A stretch of 64,000 nt of DNA from Rubrivivax sp. (GCA_022843905.1 JALHMT010000002.1:62001-126000); one strand, 5' to 3'; positions 33,123 through 42,583 are shown, counted from the stretch's first letter. Numbers and translations: made by a program. Notes: generated from the letters alone by a model not told the origin.

Positions 33123-34028
33123 ATGCTCTCGGACACCGAAACCAGACTGCTGGGCGTGATGATGATGGTCATCATGCTGGGCATGGGCGCGAGCCTGACC
33201 TTCAAGGACTTCGCCATCGCGCTGCGCAAGCCGGTCGGCGTGGCGATCGGGCTGCTCTGCCAGTACGGCCTGATGCCGCTGCTGGCCTTCCTGCTGGCCA
33301 AGGCGCTGGCGCTGCCGCCGGCCTATGCGGTGGGCCTGATCCTGATGGGTTGCATGCCCGGCGGCACCACGAGCAACATCTTCGCCTACTTCAGCAAGGG
33401 CACCCTGAGCCTGTCGATCCTGATGACGATCAGCTCGACCATCGTCGCCATCGTGATGGTGCCGATCACGCTGGCCTTCTATTCCAGCGGCATCGAAGGG
33501 CAGTGGCAGATCCCGCGCGAGAACGTGATCCAGGTGCTGTTCGTGCTGCTGGTGCCCACGCTGCTGGGCGTGGCGCTGCGCAAGTGGAACGCCAATGCCG
33601 GCGCCGTCATCGAGATGCTGGGCGGGCTGCTCGGCGTGGTGGTGATCCTGTTCCTGATCGTCAGCTGGGTGCCGCGCAACTGGCACCTGCTGCTCGAGAC
33701 GAGCCTGCCGGTCTACACCGCTTCCATCGCGCTGGGGGTCCTGGGTTTCGTGCTCGGCTACGGGCTGTCCCGCACCTTGCGGCAGGACACCCGGCGCTCC
33801 CGCACCATCGCCCTGGAGACCGGCATCCAGAACGGGCCGCTGGCGGTGCTGATCGTGCTGCTCACCTTCAAGGGCGAACAGCAGCAGCTGGTGCTGCTGG
33901 TGCCGGTGCTGTACTCGCTGTTCATCGTGCTGACCTCGGCCGCGGTGACGGTCTGGTTCCGGCGCATCACGACCCGTGAGGAACTCGCGCGGGACGCCGC
34001 CAAGATCGGCGCACTGGCACGGGCCTGA
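33123..34028 (+). CDS. BASS family transporter (bile acid:sodium symporter-like)
   Basis: This 301-residue inner-membrane protein has about nine or ten hydrophobic segments and the family signature LILMGCMPGGTTSNIFAYFSKG (residues ~73-94). BASS members import organic acids or related anions with Na+. It lies six bases after the acyl-CoA ligase, so it may import a carboxylic acid that the ligase activates; this is inferred from the operon. Confidence 0.88.
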   Translation: MLSDTETRLLGVMMMVIMLGMGASLTFKDFAIALRKPVGVAIGLLCQYGLMPLLAFLLAKALALPPAYAVGLILMGCMPGGTTSNIFAYFSKGTLSLSILMTISSTIVAIVMVPITLAFYSSGIEGQWQIPRENVIQVLFVLLVPTLLGVALRKWNANAGAVIEMLGGLLGVVVILFLIVSWVPRNWHLLLETSLPVYTASIALGVLGFVLGYGLSRTLRQDTRRSRTIALETGIQNGPLAVLIVLLTFKGEQQQLVLLVPVLYSLFIVLTSAAVTVWFRRITTREELARDAAKIGALARA

Positions 34029-34053
34029 AGACCGGTCGGCGACGTCCCGGCTC

Positions 34054-35961
34054 CTACTCTCGAAGCCAGCGCCACAGCGTGGAGCGGCTGATGCCCAGCC
34101 GCCTGGCGGCCTCCTGCCTGTTCTGCCCGCTGCGGTGCAGGGCCTCGGCGACCCGGCGGGCCCGTGACTCGTCGGAAACGCTGCCGGATCTGCGTGCTTC
34201 GTTGCCGTCGAACAGTTCCGGGAACTCGCATCGCAGGTCGCCTTCGGCAAGCAGTCCCGGCCCGGACGCAGGCGATTGCAGGGCCACCAGCCGGTTGCAG
34301 AAGTTCTCGAGTTCCCTCACGTTGCCCGGCCAGTCGTAGGCCTGCATCGGCTCCAGCAGAGGCGCCAGGACGCGTTCGGCCGGCAGCCGGACCGCCGCCG
34401 CACTCAAGCTCCGACGAAGGATCGCCAGCGCCAGCGGCGCAACGTCCTGACGCCGCTGGCGCAAGGGCGGCAGGCTGAGTCTCAAGGCGTTGATTCGGTA
34501 GTACAGGTCCTGGCGGAACCGGCGCTCCCTGACCATCTCTTCCAGCGGCTGGTGGGTGGCGAGCACCACGCGCAGGTCCACCGGAATGGAAGCACTGGCG
34601 CCCAGGCGCGTGACTTCACGCTCCTGCAGCACACGCAGCAGGCGGCTCTGCAGGGACAGCGGCATGTCGCCGATCTCGTCGAGGAAGAGGGTTCCCTTGT
34701 GGGCGGCCTCGATCAGACCGCGCTTGCCGCCCCGCTTGGCGCCGGTGAAGGCGCCTTCCTCGTAGCCGAACAGCTCGCTCTCCAGCAGGCTCTCCGGGAA
34801 CGAGGCGCAGTTGACGGCGACGAAGGACTGGGCCGCCCGGCTGCTCTCGTTGTGGATGGCCTGGGCGAAGAGCTCCTTGCCGGTTCCGGTCTCGCCGCAC
34901 AGCAGGACCGTGAGATCGGTGCGCGCGTACCGGCGCGCGTTGCGCACCGCGGTCTGCAGCGCCGGGCTGGAGCCCACCATCTCGGCGAAGCTGTGGTGGG
35001 CCATCGGCTGGTGGCGACGCTGCTGCATGCGCAGGATGCTGTCTGCGGCCTGGATGTTCTGCGCGTCGTGCAGCATGATGACGGCGCCGACGATCTCGCC
35101 GTGCTCCTGGATGGGGGTGCGTTGCGCCACCCAGTCGCGGTCGGCGAACCGCTGCACCGAGGCCCGGTCCTCGATGCCGGGGTTCAGCGTGGCGGCCAGC
35201 GACAACTCGGGCGCGATCTCATCCAGCACCTGACCCAGCAGAGAAGACTGCGGCCGGCCCAGCAGTTGCTGCATGGGCGGGTTGACCATCGTGATGCGCT
35301 GCTCGCCGTCGACAGCCAGCACCGCCTGCTGCAGGTGCAGCAGCACGCCGTTGAGCCGCTCGTAGCGGCTGGCCTCCAGCCGGGCGACCCGGGCCAGTTC
35401 GATGGCATCCTCGAGACCGCGCCGGATCGAGTCCATCGAATAGGCGAGCAGCCCCGTGAGGCCGTGTTCCTGGGCCAGCTCGACCACCAGGCTGGACCCG
35501 ACGATGACACGGAACCCCGCGTCGCGGAGCTGGCTGAAACAGCGTCGCGCGTCCTCGGGCGTCTGGTACGCGTACTGCGTGATCTGGATGTTCAACAACT
35601 CCTTGACCGCGTCGAGTTCGGGAATGACCGCGCCGTACGTCACGATGCCCACGCGGCTGGCGATTCTCTTGGCCCGGATCAAGGACTGCAGCAGATCGAA
35701 GCCGGTCAGTTGGATCATGGCCACCGGAGCGGTCAGCTCGCGCCTCAGGATGGCGGCGTTGGACCCGGCACTCACGAAAGCATCGACCGCGCCTCTTGCC
35801 ATGCGGTCTCTTGCCACGTCCAGCGCGCCCCCGAACGCGCCGTCGACGAGTTCGATGTCGGCTCGGCCGGCGCACTCCGAGATCACCGGCATGGCGAACT
35901 CGCGGATGTGGCGGTAACCCACGAAACAGATGCGGGGACGGCCTGGAGCGTTGACGTGCAT
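34054..35961 (-). CDS. PrpR-type sigma-54-dependent activator
   Basis: The 635-residue regulator has an N-terminal PrpR sensor domain (~8-200; ICFVGYRHIREFAMPVIS, DAFVSAGSNAAILRREL), a PAS-like domain (~205-300) and an AAA+ domain. The AAA+ part has Walker A GETGTGKE at 356-363, GAFTGA (sigma-54 contact) at 403-408 and Walker B GTLFLDEIGDM. A C-terminal Fis-type helix-turn-helix ends it (EAARRLGISRSTLWRWLRE). PrpR itself responds to 2-methylcitrate, so a related acid or CoA ester may be sensed here. It is divergent from the nine-gene operon and very likely activates it. Confidence 0.92.
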   Translation of the reverse strand: MHVNAPGRPRICFVGYRHIREFAMPVISECAGRADIELVDGAFGGALDVARDRMARGAVDAFVSAGSNAAILRRELTAPVAMIQLTGFDLLQSLIRAKRIASRVGIVTYGAVIPELDAVKELLNIQITQYAYQTPEDARRCFSQLRDAGFRVIVGSSLVVELAQEHGLTGLLAYSMDSIRRGLEDAIELARVARLEASRYERLNGVLLHLQQAVLAVDGEQRITMVNPPMQQLLGRPQSSLLGQVLDEIAPELSLAATLNPGIEDRASVQRFADRDWVAQRTPIQEHGEIVGAVIMLHDAQNIQAADSILRMQQRRHQPMAHHSFAEMVGSSPALQTAVRNARRYARTDLTVLLCGETGTGKELFAQAIHNESSRAAQSFVAVNCASFPESLLESELFGYEEGAFTGAKRGGKRGLIEAAHKGTLFLDEIGDMPLSLQSRLLRVLQEREVTRLGASASIPVDLRVVLATHQPLEEMVRERRFRQDLYYRINALRLSLPPLRQRRQDVAPLALAILRRSLSAAAVRLPAERVLAPLLEPMQAYDWPGNVRELENFCNRLVALQSPASGPGLLAEGDLRCEFPELFDGNEARRSGSVSDESRARRVAEALHRSGQNRQEAARRLGISRSTLWRWLRE

Positions 35962-35979
35962 GTTTCATTCTATGAGACA
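35961..35979. promoter_or_regulatory. Candidate activator site for the PrpR-type regulator
   Basis: TGTTTCATTCTATGAGACA is a palindrome with 8-bp arms (7 of 8 pairs match) abutting the regulator's start codon. A third half-site TGTTTCA lies at 35985-35991. It is about 105 bases upstream of the sigma-54 promoter, a normal distance for an enhancer-like activator site. Confidence 0.6.
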
Positions 35980-36074
35980 GGCGATGTTTCACCGGCGTTG
36001 CATGCGACCTCCGCGGGACCACTGAGGAACGCGGAAGTCCAGGCCGATCAAGGACTTGCAAGGGCGGTGCCGCC

Positions 36075-36090
36075 TGGCATGTTCGGTGCT
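36075..36090 (+). promoter_or_regulatory. Sigma-54 promoter (-24/-12) of the CoA-transferase operon
   Basis: TGGCATGTTCGGTGCT matches the consensus TGGCAC-N5-TTGCW at 9 of 11 positions, with invariant GG (36076-36077) and GC (36088-36089) 10 bases apart. Transcription would start about 36101, giving a short leader before the GTG start at 36123. The divergent gene encodes a sigma-54 activator, which makes this call strong. Confidence 0.8.
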
Positions 36091-36122
36091 ACCTGAGATG
36101 CCAACACCACACGGAGCACCTC

Positions 36123-37319
36123 GTGGCGCTTGAACACATCACCGTGCTGGATCTGACGCACATGCTGTCCGGCCCCTACGGCACCATGCTGCTGGCGGAT
36201 CTGGGGGCGCGCACCATCAAGATCGAGCCGCCAGGCGTGGGTGAAGGCACGCGCCGCCTGATGGAGCACGACCCAGCCAACTCGCGCGAAGGCATGGGGG
36301 CGTATTTCCTGACGCTCAACCGCAACAAGCAGAGCGTGTGCATCGACCTGAAGACAGAGACCGGCTTGTCCGTCTTCAAGGACCTGGTGCGCCGCGCCGA
36401 CGTGGTGTTCGACAACTTCAGCGTTGGCGTCACACGCCGGCTGGGCATCGATTACGAATCACTGGCGCAGGTCAATCCCCGCATCGTGACCTGTTCCGTC
36501 ACCGGCTTTGGCCAGACCGGCCCTGAAACCGAGCGTCCGGCCTTCGACCAGGTGGTGCAGGCGATGGGCGGCGGCATGTCCATCACCGGGACGCCGGACA
36601 CGGGACCGATCCGCGCCGGCATTCCCATCGGCGATCTGGGTGGCGGCGTGTTCGGTGCCATCGGCGTCCTGGCCGCCCTGGTCGAGCGCGATCGCAGCGG
36701 ACGCGGCCAGCACGTCGACATCTCCATGCTGGACGCGCAGATCTCCCTGCTGAACTACATGGCGACGATGTACCTGCTGTCGGGCGAGGTGCCCGCAGGC
36801 ATCGGCAACGGACATTTCGTGCACGTTCCCTACAACAGCTACGCGACGGCAGACGGGCACATCATCGTGGCCTGCATCGGCGACGTCTTCTTCGAGCGCT
36901 TCGCCGAGTTCATCGACCTGCCGGCCTTGCGCCAGCCCGAGTACCGGCAGCAGCCGCAACGCTTCGCCGCCAAGGCGGAGATCGACGCCCTGGTCGGCGC
37001 CGTCATGCGCCAGCACACCACGGCGCACTGGCTGGAAAGGCTGCAGGCCGCGCGCATTCCCTGCGGGCCGGTCAACGACTTCGCGCAGGCGCTCGCCGAC
37101 AAGCAGGTGCTGGCGCGCGAGATGGTGGTCGAGGTGACGCTCAGGTCGGGCGAGAAGGTGCGCATGCCCGGCAACCCGGTCAAGCTGTCCGCGGCGGCAT
37201 CGACGCCGCCGTCACCTCCGCCGAGCCTGGGCGAACACACCTTCCAGGTGCTCAGCGAAGTGGCGGGCTATCCGTCGGACCAGTTGAGTCGGCTGCACGG
37301 TGCCGGCGTGATCGCGTGA
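36123..37319 (+). CDS. CaiB/BaiF (class III) CoA transferase
   Basis: The 398-residue enzyme moves CoA from an acyl-CoA donor to a carboxylic acid. Family landmarks are LDLTHMLSGPYGTMLLADLGA near the N-terminus and the catalytic Asp at 171 in GIPIGDLGGGVFGAIGV. It starts with GTG, preceded by GGAG. It is the first gene after the sigma-54 promoter and overlaps the lyase gene by 4 bases (GTGA). It probably activates the pathway's starting acid, or recycles CoA from a product; the substrate is unknown. Confidence 0.9.
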   Translation: MALEHITVLDLTHMLSGPYGTMLLADLGARTIKIEPPGVGEGTRRLMEHDPANSREGMGAYFLTLNRNKQSVCIDLKTETGLSVFKDLVRRADVVFDNFSVGVTRRLGIDYESLAQVNPRIVTCSVTGFGQTGPETERPAFDQVVQAMGGGMSITGTPDTGPIRAGIPIGDLGGGVFGAIGVLAALVERDRSGRGQHVDISMLDAQISLLNYMATMYLLSGEVPAGIGNGHFVHVPYNSYATADGHIIVACIGDVFFERFAEFIDLPALRQPEYRQQPQRFAAKAEIDALVGAVMRQHTTAHWLERLQAARIPCGPVNDFAQALADKQVLAREMVVEVTLRSGEKVRMPGNPVKLSAAASTPPSPPPSLGEHTFQVLSEVAGYPSDQLSRLHGAGVIA

Positions 37320-38281
37320 ACCGTCCCGTGCAGAACATCCTGATCACCGACGTGGGGCCGCGCGACGGCCTGCAGAACCAGGCCGTGCCGGTCGGCACCG
37401 ACGACAAGCTGCGCCTGATCCGGATGATGGCCGCGGCCGGTGTGCAGAGCGTGGAAGCGACCAGCTTCGTGTCGCCCAAGGCCGTGCCTCAGATGGCCGA
37501 CGCCGATGAGCTTCTGCCCCGGGCGCAGGCGGCCCTGCCGGGTGTGCGCCTCTCGGCGCTCGTTCCCAACCTGCGCGGCCTGGAACGTGCCCGCGCTGCC
37601 GGTGCGCAGGAGGTGGCGGTGGTGCTGTCGGCCACCGAGACCATGAACCGGAAGAACATCAACATGGGCCTGCAACAGGCCATGGAGGTGTCCGAGCAGA
37701 CCCTGCAGGCGGCGTTGGCGATGGGCCTGCGCACCCGCGCCTACGTGGCCGTGGCTTTCGCCTGCCCCTTCGAAGGGGAAACCCCGCCGGCGGCCGTGCG
37801 ACAGGCGGCCGTTCGCATGCTTCGTGCGGGGGCGCAGGAGATCGTGATCGCCGACACCATCGGCTCGGCGTCTCCCATGCAGGTGGGTGATCTCTTCGAC
37901 GTGCTGCAAGCCGACATTCCGGTGCACCGGATGGCCGCGCACTTCCACGACACCCGCGGCATGGGCGTGGCCAACGCCTGGGCCGCGCTGCAGGCCGGCA
38001 TACGCCGCTTTGACGCCAGCACGGGCGGCATCGGAGGCTGCCCCTTCGCACCGGGAGCGGCCGGCAACCTGGCGACGGAGGATCTGGTGCTGATGGCCGA
38101 ACGCTGCGGCTTCTCGACCGGCCTGGACCTGATGCGACTGCTGGAGGCGGTGGACTTCGCCCAGACCCTGCTCGAACGCCCTCTGGGCGGCCGTGCCATC
38201 GGGTGGTTGCGAGGTGAACGCGACAAGGGCAGGCTGGGGTCGATGTTCCGGGGCTCGTCGACACAGGGCCAGGCTGCGTGA
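37316..38281 (+). CDS. Hydroxymethylglutaryl-CoA lyase-like enzyme
   Basis: HMG-CoA lyase-type enzymes cleave 3-hydroxy-3-methylglutaryl-CoA to acetoacetate and acetyl-CoA. The 321-residue TIM barrel retains the family's catalytic set: DVGPRDGLQN with R16 and D17, metal-binding HFHDT (H209, H211) and catalytic Cys242 in GGIGGCPFAPGAAGN. Leu-catabolism members are similar, but here no other leucine genes are adjacent, so it may act on a related 3-hydroxy-acyl-CoA. It starts with GTG overlapping the previous stop, and its own stop overlaps the MaoC gene. Confidence 0.9.
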   Translation: MNRPVQNILITDVGPRDGLQNQAVPVGTDDKLRLIRMMAAAGVQSVEATSFVSPKAVPQMADADELLPRAQAALPGVRLSALVPNLRGLERARAAGAQEVAVVLSATETMNRKNINMGLQQAMEVSEQTLQAALAMGLRTRAYVAVAFACPFEGETPPAAVRQAAVRMLRAGAQEIVIADTIGSASPMQVGDLFDVLQADIPVHRMAAHFHDTRGMGVANAWAALQAGIRRFDASTGGIGGCPFAPGAAGNLATEDLVLMAERCGFSTGLDLMRLLEAVDFAQTLLERPLGGRAIGWLRGERDKGRLGSMFRGSSTQGQAA

Positions 38282-38787
38282 TCACCCCGGCACCCGCACC
38301 CGAGTATCCGCCCGAGGACCTGGGCAAGGTCGTCATCGGCGGCCGTTGGCGCAGCCCGGGGCGCACGCTGACCGAGGCGGAACTCGGCCTGGCCTGCATG
38401 CTGTCCACGGACTGGCATCCCCTGCACGCGGATGCCGCGTTCGCTGCCACGACGCCGCTGGGACAACGGGTGTTCCAGGGCGGCTATGGCGTGTTGCTGG
38501 CCCTGGGCATCGCGACCCGCTATCCGTCGGTGGGCAGTCGCAACGCCTTGGCGCTGGGAATGGAGTCCTGGCGTTTTGCAGCCCCGCTGTTCGTGGGTGA
38601 CACCGTGCATGTCGAGGTCGAGATCACCGGCCTGCGCCTCACCTCCGACGGCGTGCGTCTGGCGGTGAACAAGCAGCTGCGTCTCGTCAAGCAGGACGGT
38701 CAGGTCGCCCAGGAAGGACGGGTCAGTTCGCTGATCACCCTCAGCGCCGAGTACGGCGACCACGACATCTTCGGAGGCAGGCCATGA
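38278..38787 (+). CDS. MaoC family hot-dog dehydratase/hydratase
   Basis: The 169-residue single hot-dog domain carries the R-hydratase motif DWHPLHADAAFA with Asp45 and His50 as the catalytic pair, then GQRVFQGGYG. MaoC proteins add or remove water on 2-enoyl/3-hydroxyacyl-CoA. It starts with GTG in the stop of the lyase gene and overlaps the ligase gene by 4 bases, so the three are translationally coupled. In itaconate- and mesaconate-like pathways a MaoC hydratase also stands next to a class III CoA transferase. Confidence 0.87.
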   Translation: MITPAPAPEYPPEDLGKVVIGGRWRSPGRTLTEAELGLACMLSTDWHPLHADAAFAATTPLGQRVFQGGYGVLLALGIATRYPSVGSRNALALGMESWRFAAPLFVGDTVHVEVEITGLRLTSDGVRLAVNKQLRLVKQDGQVAQEGRVSSLITLSAEYGDHDIFGGRP

Positions 38788-40340
38788 TCCTGGGACTCAT
38801 CGCGGAGCGCAACGCCCGACTCTGGCCCGACGAGCCGGCGCTGATCTACGAAGGGCGCACCCTGAGCCATCGCGACTTCGCGAATCTGGTCAGGCGCAGC
38901 GCCCATGCATTGCGCTCCCTGGGCCTGCAGCGGCAGGATCGTGTCGCGATCCTGTCCAAGAACTCACCCGAATACCTCGCGCTCTACGTCGCGGCCGGGC
39001 TGGTGGGCTTCGTGGCCGTGGGCATCAACTACCGGTTGTCCGCCGCGGAGCAGGCCGACATCCTGCGCGACTGCGAGCCGCAGTTCTTCCTCTTCGAGGA
39101 CGAGTACGCAGAGCGGGCAGGCGAGTTGCGCTCTGCGCTGCGACCCGAAGTGCCGATGTTCTGCATGGGCACGCCACCAGCGGGCCTGCCGTCCTGGAGC
39201 GCCCTGCTGGCCGCGGCGCCACCGACGCTGCCGGACAGGCTGGGCGAGCCCGGCGACACGCTGCTGATGATCTACACCAGCGGCACCACCGGCAAGCCCA
39301 AGGGGGTGCTGCTGAGCAACGAAGGCATGGTGGAGACGGCGCGCGAGTATGCGCTGGCCCAGGGCGCGCAGCCTGCCGACCGCATGCTGATCGTCATGCC
39401 CTTCTATCACATCGGGGGTACGTCGCAACTGCTGACCTACATGATCGTCGGCGCCCCGGTGGTCCTGCACCGGGTCTTCGAAGCCGAGCGCATTCTCGAC
39501 AGCATCCAGCAGCACCAGGTGACGGCCGCGCACTTCGCGCCCACCATGATCCAGCTGATGCTCGACGTGCAGGAGCGCGAGCCGCGGGACGTGTCCACCC
39601 TGCGCACGGTCTGCTACGCGTCGGCACCGATGTCGGTGGCGCTGTCGCAGCGCGCGCGTGCGGCCTTCGGCGAGATCTTCGTGCAGATCTACGGCATGAC
39701 GGAACAAGGCATCGGCACCATCCTGCACAAGCACCAGCACTTCGCGTCCGGCACGCCGCTCCAGGTGGGGCGGCTGGCCTCTGCCGGCCAGGCCTTCCTG
39801 AACACCGACATCAAGATCATCCGCGACGACGGCAGCACCTGCGAGACCGGAGAGAGCGGCGAGATCTGCACGCGCTCCAAGGCCCTGATGCAGGGGTACT
39901 GGCGCAAGCCCGAGGCGACGCGCGAGGCCATCGGCGACGGCTGGATGCGCACCGGCGACGTCGGCTACCTCGATCACGAGCAGTACCTGTTCGTGCAGGA
40001 CCGCAAGAAGGACATGATCATCTCCGGCGGCGAGAACATCTACTCGCGCGAGGTGGAAGAAGCCCTGCTGATGCACCCCGCCGTGCTCGAGACCGCGGTG
40101 ATCGGCGTGCCGCATCCCAAGTGGGGCGAGACCGTCAAGGCCCTGGTGGTATTCCACCCGGGCAGGTCTGCCACCGTGGACGAACTGAACCAGCACTGCC
40201 GCGAGCGCATCGGGGGATACAAGTGCCCTCGCAGCATCGAGTTCCTGGCAGCGCTGCCCCGCATCGCGAGCACCAACAAGGTCGACAAGCGATCCTTGCG
40301 GGCCCCCTACTGGCCCGCTGGCGGCAAGCAGGTCGCGTGA
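38784..40340 (+). CDS. AMP-forming acyl-CoA ligase (ANL family)
   Basis: The 518-residue enzyme has all ANL motifs: MIYTSGTTGKPKGVLLSNEG, QIYGMTEQG, RTGDVGYLD and DRKKDMIISGGENIYSREVE. The C-terminal stretch is shorter and differs from the other ligase of this window. It activates a free acid to its acyl-CoA; substrate is unknown. Within the same operon there is also a CoA transferase, so the pathway has two activation routes or two substrates. It overlaps the MaoC gene by 4 bases, and a 40-base gap separates it from the Bug gene. Confidence 0.9.
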   Translation: MILGLIAERNARLWPDEPALIYEGRTLSHRDFANLVRRSAHALRSLGLQRQDRVAILSKNSPEYLALYVAAGLVGFVAVGINYRLSAAEQADILRDCEPQFFLFEDEYAERAGELRSALRPEVPMFCMGTPPAGLPSWSALLAAAPPTLPDRLGEPGDTLLMIYTSGTTGKPKGVLLSNEGMVETAREYALAQGAQPADRMLIVMPFYHIGGTSQLLTYMIVGAPVVLHRVFEAERILDSIQQHQVTAAHFAPTMIQLMLDVQEREPRDVSTLRTVCYASAPMSVALSQRARAAFGEIFVQIYGMTEQGIGTILHKHQHFASGTPLQVGRLASAGQAFLNTDIKIIRDDGSTCETGESGEICTRSKALMQGYWRKPEATREAIGDGWMRTGDVGYLDHEQYLFVQDRKKDMIISGGENIYSREVEEALLMHPAVLETAVIGVPHPKWGETVKALVVFHPGRSATVDELNQHCRERIGGYKCPRSIEFLAALPRIASTNKVDKRSLRAPYWPAGGKQVA

Positions 40341-40380
40341 TTCCGTTTTCGGTCAGGCCATTCAACTCACAGGAGACAAC

Positions 40381-41352
40381 ATGAGAAACATCGTCAAGAC
40401 ATGGGCCTTCGCTGCCGCCGCCTTTGCCGTCGGTACTGCAGCCGCACAGGGCTACCCGAACAAGCCGGTCAAGATCGTCGTGCCCTTCCCGGCCGGCGGG
40501 CTGGCCGACGTGCTGGCACGTGCCGTGGGTGAGGAACTGGGTCGCGAGTGGAAGCAGACGGTGGTGGTGGAGAACCGCCCCGGCGCCGGCACCATGCTGG
40601 CCGGCGACTACACCGCCAAGTCGGCGCCCGACGGGTACACGCTCTTGCTGGCCAACGACGCGACCGTCTCGTCCAACCAGTACATCTACAACAAGATGCC
40701 CTACGACCCGGTGAATGCCTTCATTCCCATCATCAACATCGCCAAGTCGCCGATCGTGATGCTGGCGGGCAAGGACTTCCCCGCCAGGACGGTGGCCGAC
40801 GTGGTGGCCATCGCCACGAAGGACCCCGAGAAGGTGAACTACGGAACCTTCGGCGCCGGCAGCACCGCCCACGTCGACGCGCACAGCTTCATGGCCCTCA
40901 CCAACACCAGGCTGACGCACATTCCCTACAAGGGCGTGTCGGAGGTCATGCTGGCGCTGGCCTCCAACCAGGTGCAGGTGTCCTTCACCGGGGTGCCGCC
41001 GGCGATCGCATTCGCCCGCGACGGCCGGGTTCGCGTGCTGGCCATCTCGGCGGCGCAACGCTCGCCGCTGTTCCCCGATGTGCCGACCTTTGCCGAGGCG
41101 GGCTACGGTGCCTTCGTTGCCGCGCCCTGGTTCGGACTGGTGGGACCGGCTGGCATGCCCAAGGCCGTGGTGGACAAGATTGCGGCCGACGTCTCGAAGA
41201 TCATCATGCAACCGGCCTTCCAGAAGGCCTACATCACGGGCGTCGGCCTGGAGGTGATCAACGAAGGCCCCGAGAAGTACGCCGCCTTCCTGGAGCGCGA
41301 CCGCGCCAACTACGCGGTCAAGATGAAGCGCCTGGGCATCAAGCTCGACTGA
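40381..41352 (+). CDS. Bug family solute-binding protein
   Basis: The 323-residue periplasmic protein has a signal peptide (MRNIVKTWAFAAAAFAVGTAAAQ). The mature part starts YPNKPVKIVVPFPAGGLADVLARAVGEEL, then YTAKSAPDGYTLLLANDATV and GTFGAGSTAHVDAHSFM. It probably binds the acid used by this operon. No TctA/TctB membrane genes are nearby. A GGAG ribosome binding site precedes the ATG. Confidence 0.93.
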   Translation: MRNIVKTWAFAAAAFAVGTAAAQGYPNKPVKIVVPFPAGGLADVLARAVGEELGREWKQTVVVENRPGAGTMLAGDYTAKSAPDGYTLLLANDATVSSNQYIYNKMPYDPVNAFIPIINIAKSPIVMLAGKDFPARTVADVVAIATKDPEKVNYGTFGAGSTAHVDAHSFMALTNTRLTHIPYKGVSEVMLALASNQVQVSFTGVPPAIAFARDGRVRVLAISAAQRSPLFPDVPTFAEAGYGAFVAAPWFGLVGPAGMPKAVVDKIAADVSKIIMQPAFQKAYITGVGLEVINEGPEKYAAFLERDRANYAVKMKRLGIKLD

Positions 41353-41401
41353 TGCCGAGCGGCGGGCGCCCGGCTGCCGCCGGGCGCTGCGGAAGGACGA
41401 C

Positions 41402-42547
41402 ATGAACCTCGAGCTGACTGAAGAGACCCGAATGCTCGTCGACACCGTCACGCGCTTCGTGCGGGACCGGTTGCGACCCCTGGAGGCCGAGGTCGACCTG
41501 GCCGACGGCATCGAGCCCCAGCGCATGCAGGCGCTGCGAAGGGAGGCGTGTGCGCTGGGCCTGTATGGCTACAACATGCCCGAATCGATCGGCGGGCCGG
41601 GCCTGAGTCTGCAGACGCTGGCCGCCATCGACGAAGCGATCGGCCACACCTCGATGCCGCTGGGCGAGGTGTTCGGGCATCTGCCCGGTTCCTTGCGCTT
41701 CAGCAACGAGGCGCAGTGCCGCTGGCTGGTGGATCCCCTGCTGCGCGCGGACACCAGCATCGGCTACGCCCTGACGGAGCCGGGTGCCGGCTCCGACCTG
41801 TCGGCCATCGCCACCCGTGCGGTGCGCGTCGCGGGCGGCTGGCGCCTCAACGGGACCAAGCACTTCATCTCCAACGTCGAGCACGCCGACCACATCCTGG
41901 TGCTGGCCGCTACCGACACGGCGGCGCCGCTGAAGTCCAAGCTGTCGACCTTCATCATCGAGCGCGGCAACCCCGGTTTGGCCCTGCTGCGCAAGTTCCG
42001 CAAGATGGGGTGGCACGGCTATCCCCTGTCGGCCTTCTCGCTGGACGACTGCTTCGTGCCCGACAGCCACGTGCTGGGGCAGCCCGGCGAAGGCTTCAGG
42101 ATCATGATGGCCACCATCAACAACGATCGTGTCTATGTCGCCAGCAAGTGCCTGGGCATGGCCCAGGCGCTGATGGACCTGGTGCTGCCCTGGGCGCGCG
42201 AGCGCACGACCTTCGGCCAGAAGCTGGGCCAGCACCAGGCGATCCAGTTCTACCTGGCCGATTGCGACATCGAACTCAACGCGGCCCGTCTGCTGACGCA
42301 GCAGGCCGCCGCGCTGGGCGATGCGGGACACCCGGACTTCCGCATCGCCGCGTCGCGTGCCAAGCTGTACGCCAGCGAGATGCTGGGTCGCGTGGCCGAT
42401 CGTGTGCTGCAGGTGTTCGGCGGTGCGGGCTACATGACCGACCTGCCGGTCGAGCGCATCTACCGCGATGCACGCGCCTTCCGCATCGGCGAGGGCACCT
42501 CCGAGATGCAGCGCATCCAGATCGCCCGCCACCTGCTGGCCGAATGA
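41402..42547 (+). CDS. Acyl-CoA dehydrogenase
   Basis: The 381-residue FAD enzyme introduces a 2,3-double bond into an acyl-CoA and passes electrons to ETF. It has the FAD-binding segments GYALTEPGAGSDLSAIATRAV and FISNVEHAD. The family core (RTTFGQKLGQHQAIQF; LQVFGGAGYMTDLPVERIYRDARAFRIGEGTSEMQ) with the catalytic-type Glu in EGTSEMQ is intact. Substrate class is unknown. It lies 49 bases after the Bug gene. Confidence 0.92.
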   Translation: MNLELTEETRMLVDTVTRFVRDRLRPLEAEVDLADGIEPQRMQALRREACALGLYGYNMPESIGGPGLSLQTLAAIDEAIGHTSMPLGEVFGHLPGSLRFSNEAQCRWLVDPLLRADTSIGYALTEPGAGSDLSAIATRAVRVAGGWRLNGTKHFISNVEHADHILVLAATDTAAPLKSKLSTFIIERGNPGLALLRKFRKMGWHGYPLSAFSLDDCFVPDSHVLGQPGEGFRIMMATINNDRVYVASKCLGMAQALMDLVLPWARERTTFGQKLGQHQAIQFYLADCDIELNAARLLTQQAAALGDAGHPDFRIAASRAKLYASEMLGRVADRVLQVFGGAGYMTDLPVERIYRDARAFRIGEGTSEMQRIQIARHLLAE

Positions 42548-42583
42548 ATCCGCGCGCGCCCGACCTCGACCGGGGAGAAGACC

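Noticed and set aside
31320..34250. A 976-codon minus-strand frame opposite the acyl-CoA ligase and BASS genes
   Set aside because: Composition is dominated by His, Gln and Ala with no domain; the plus strand has two clear families with complete motifs.
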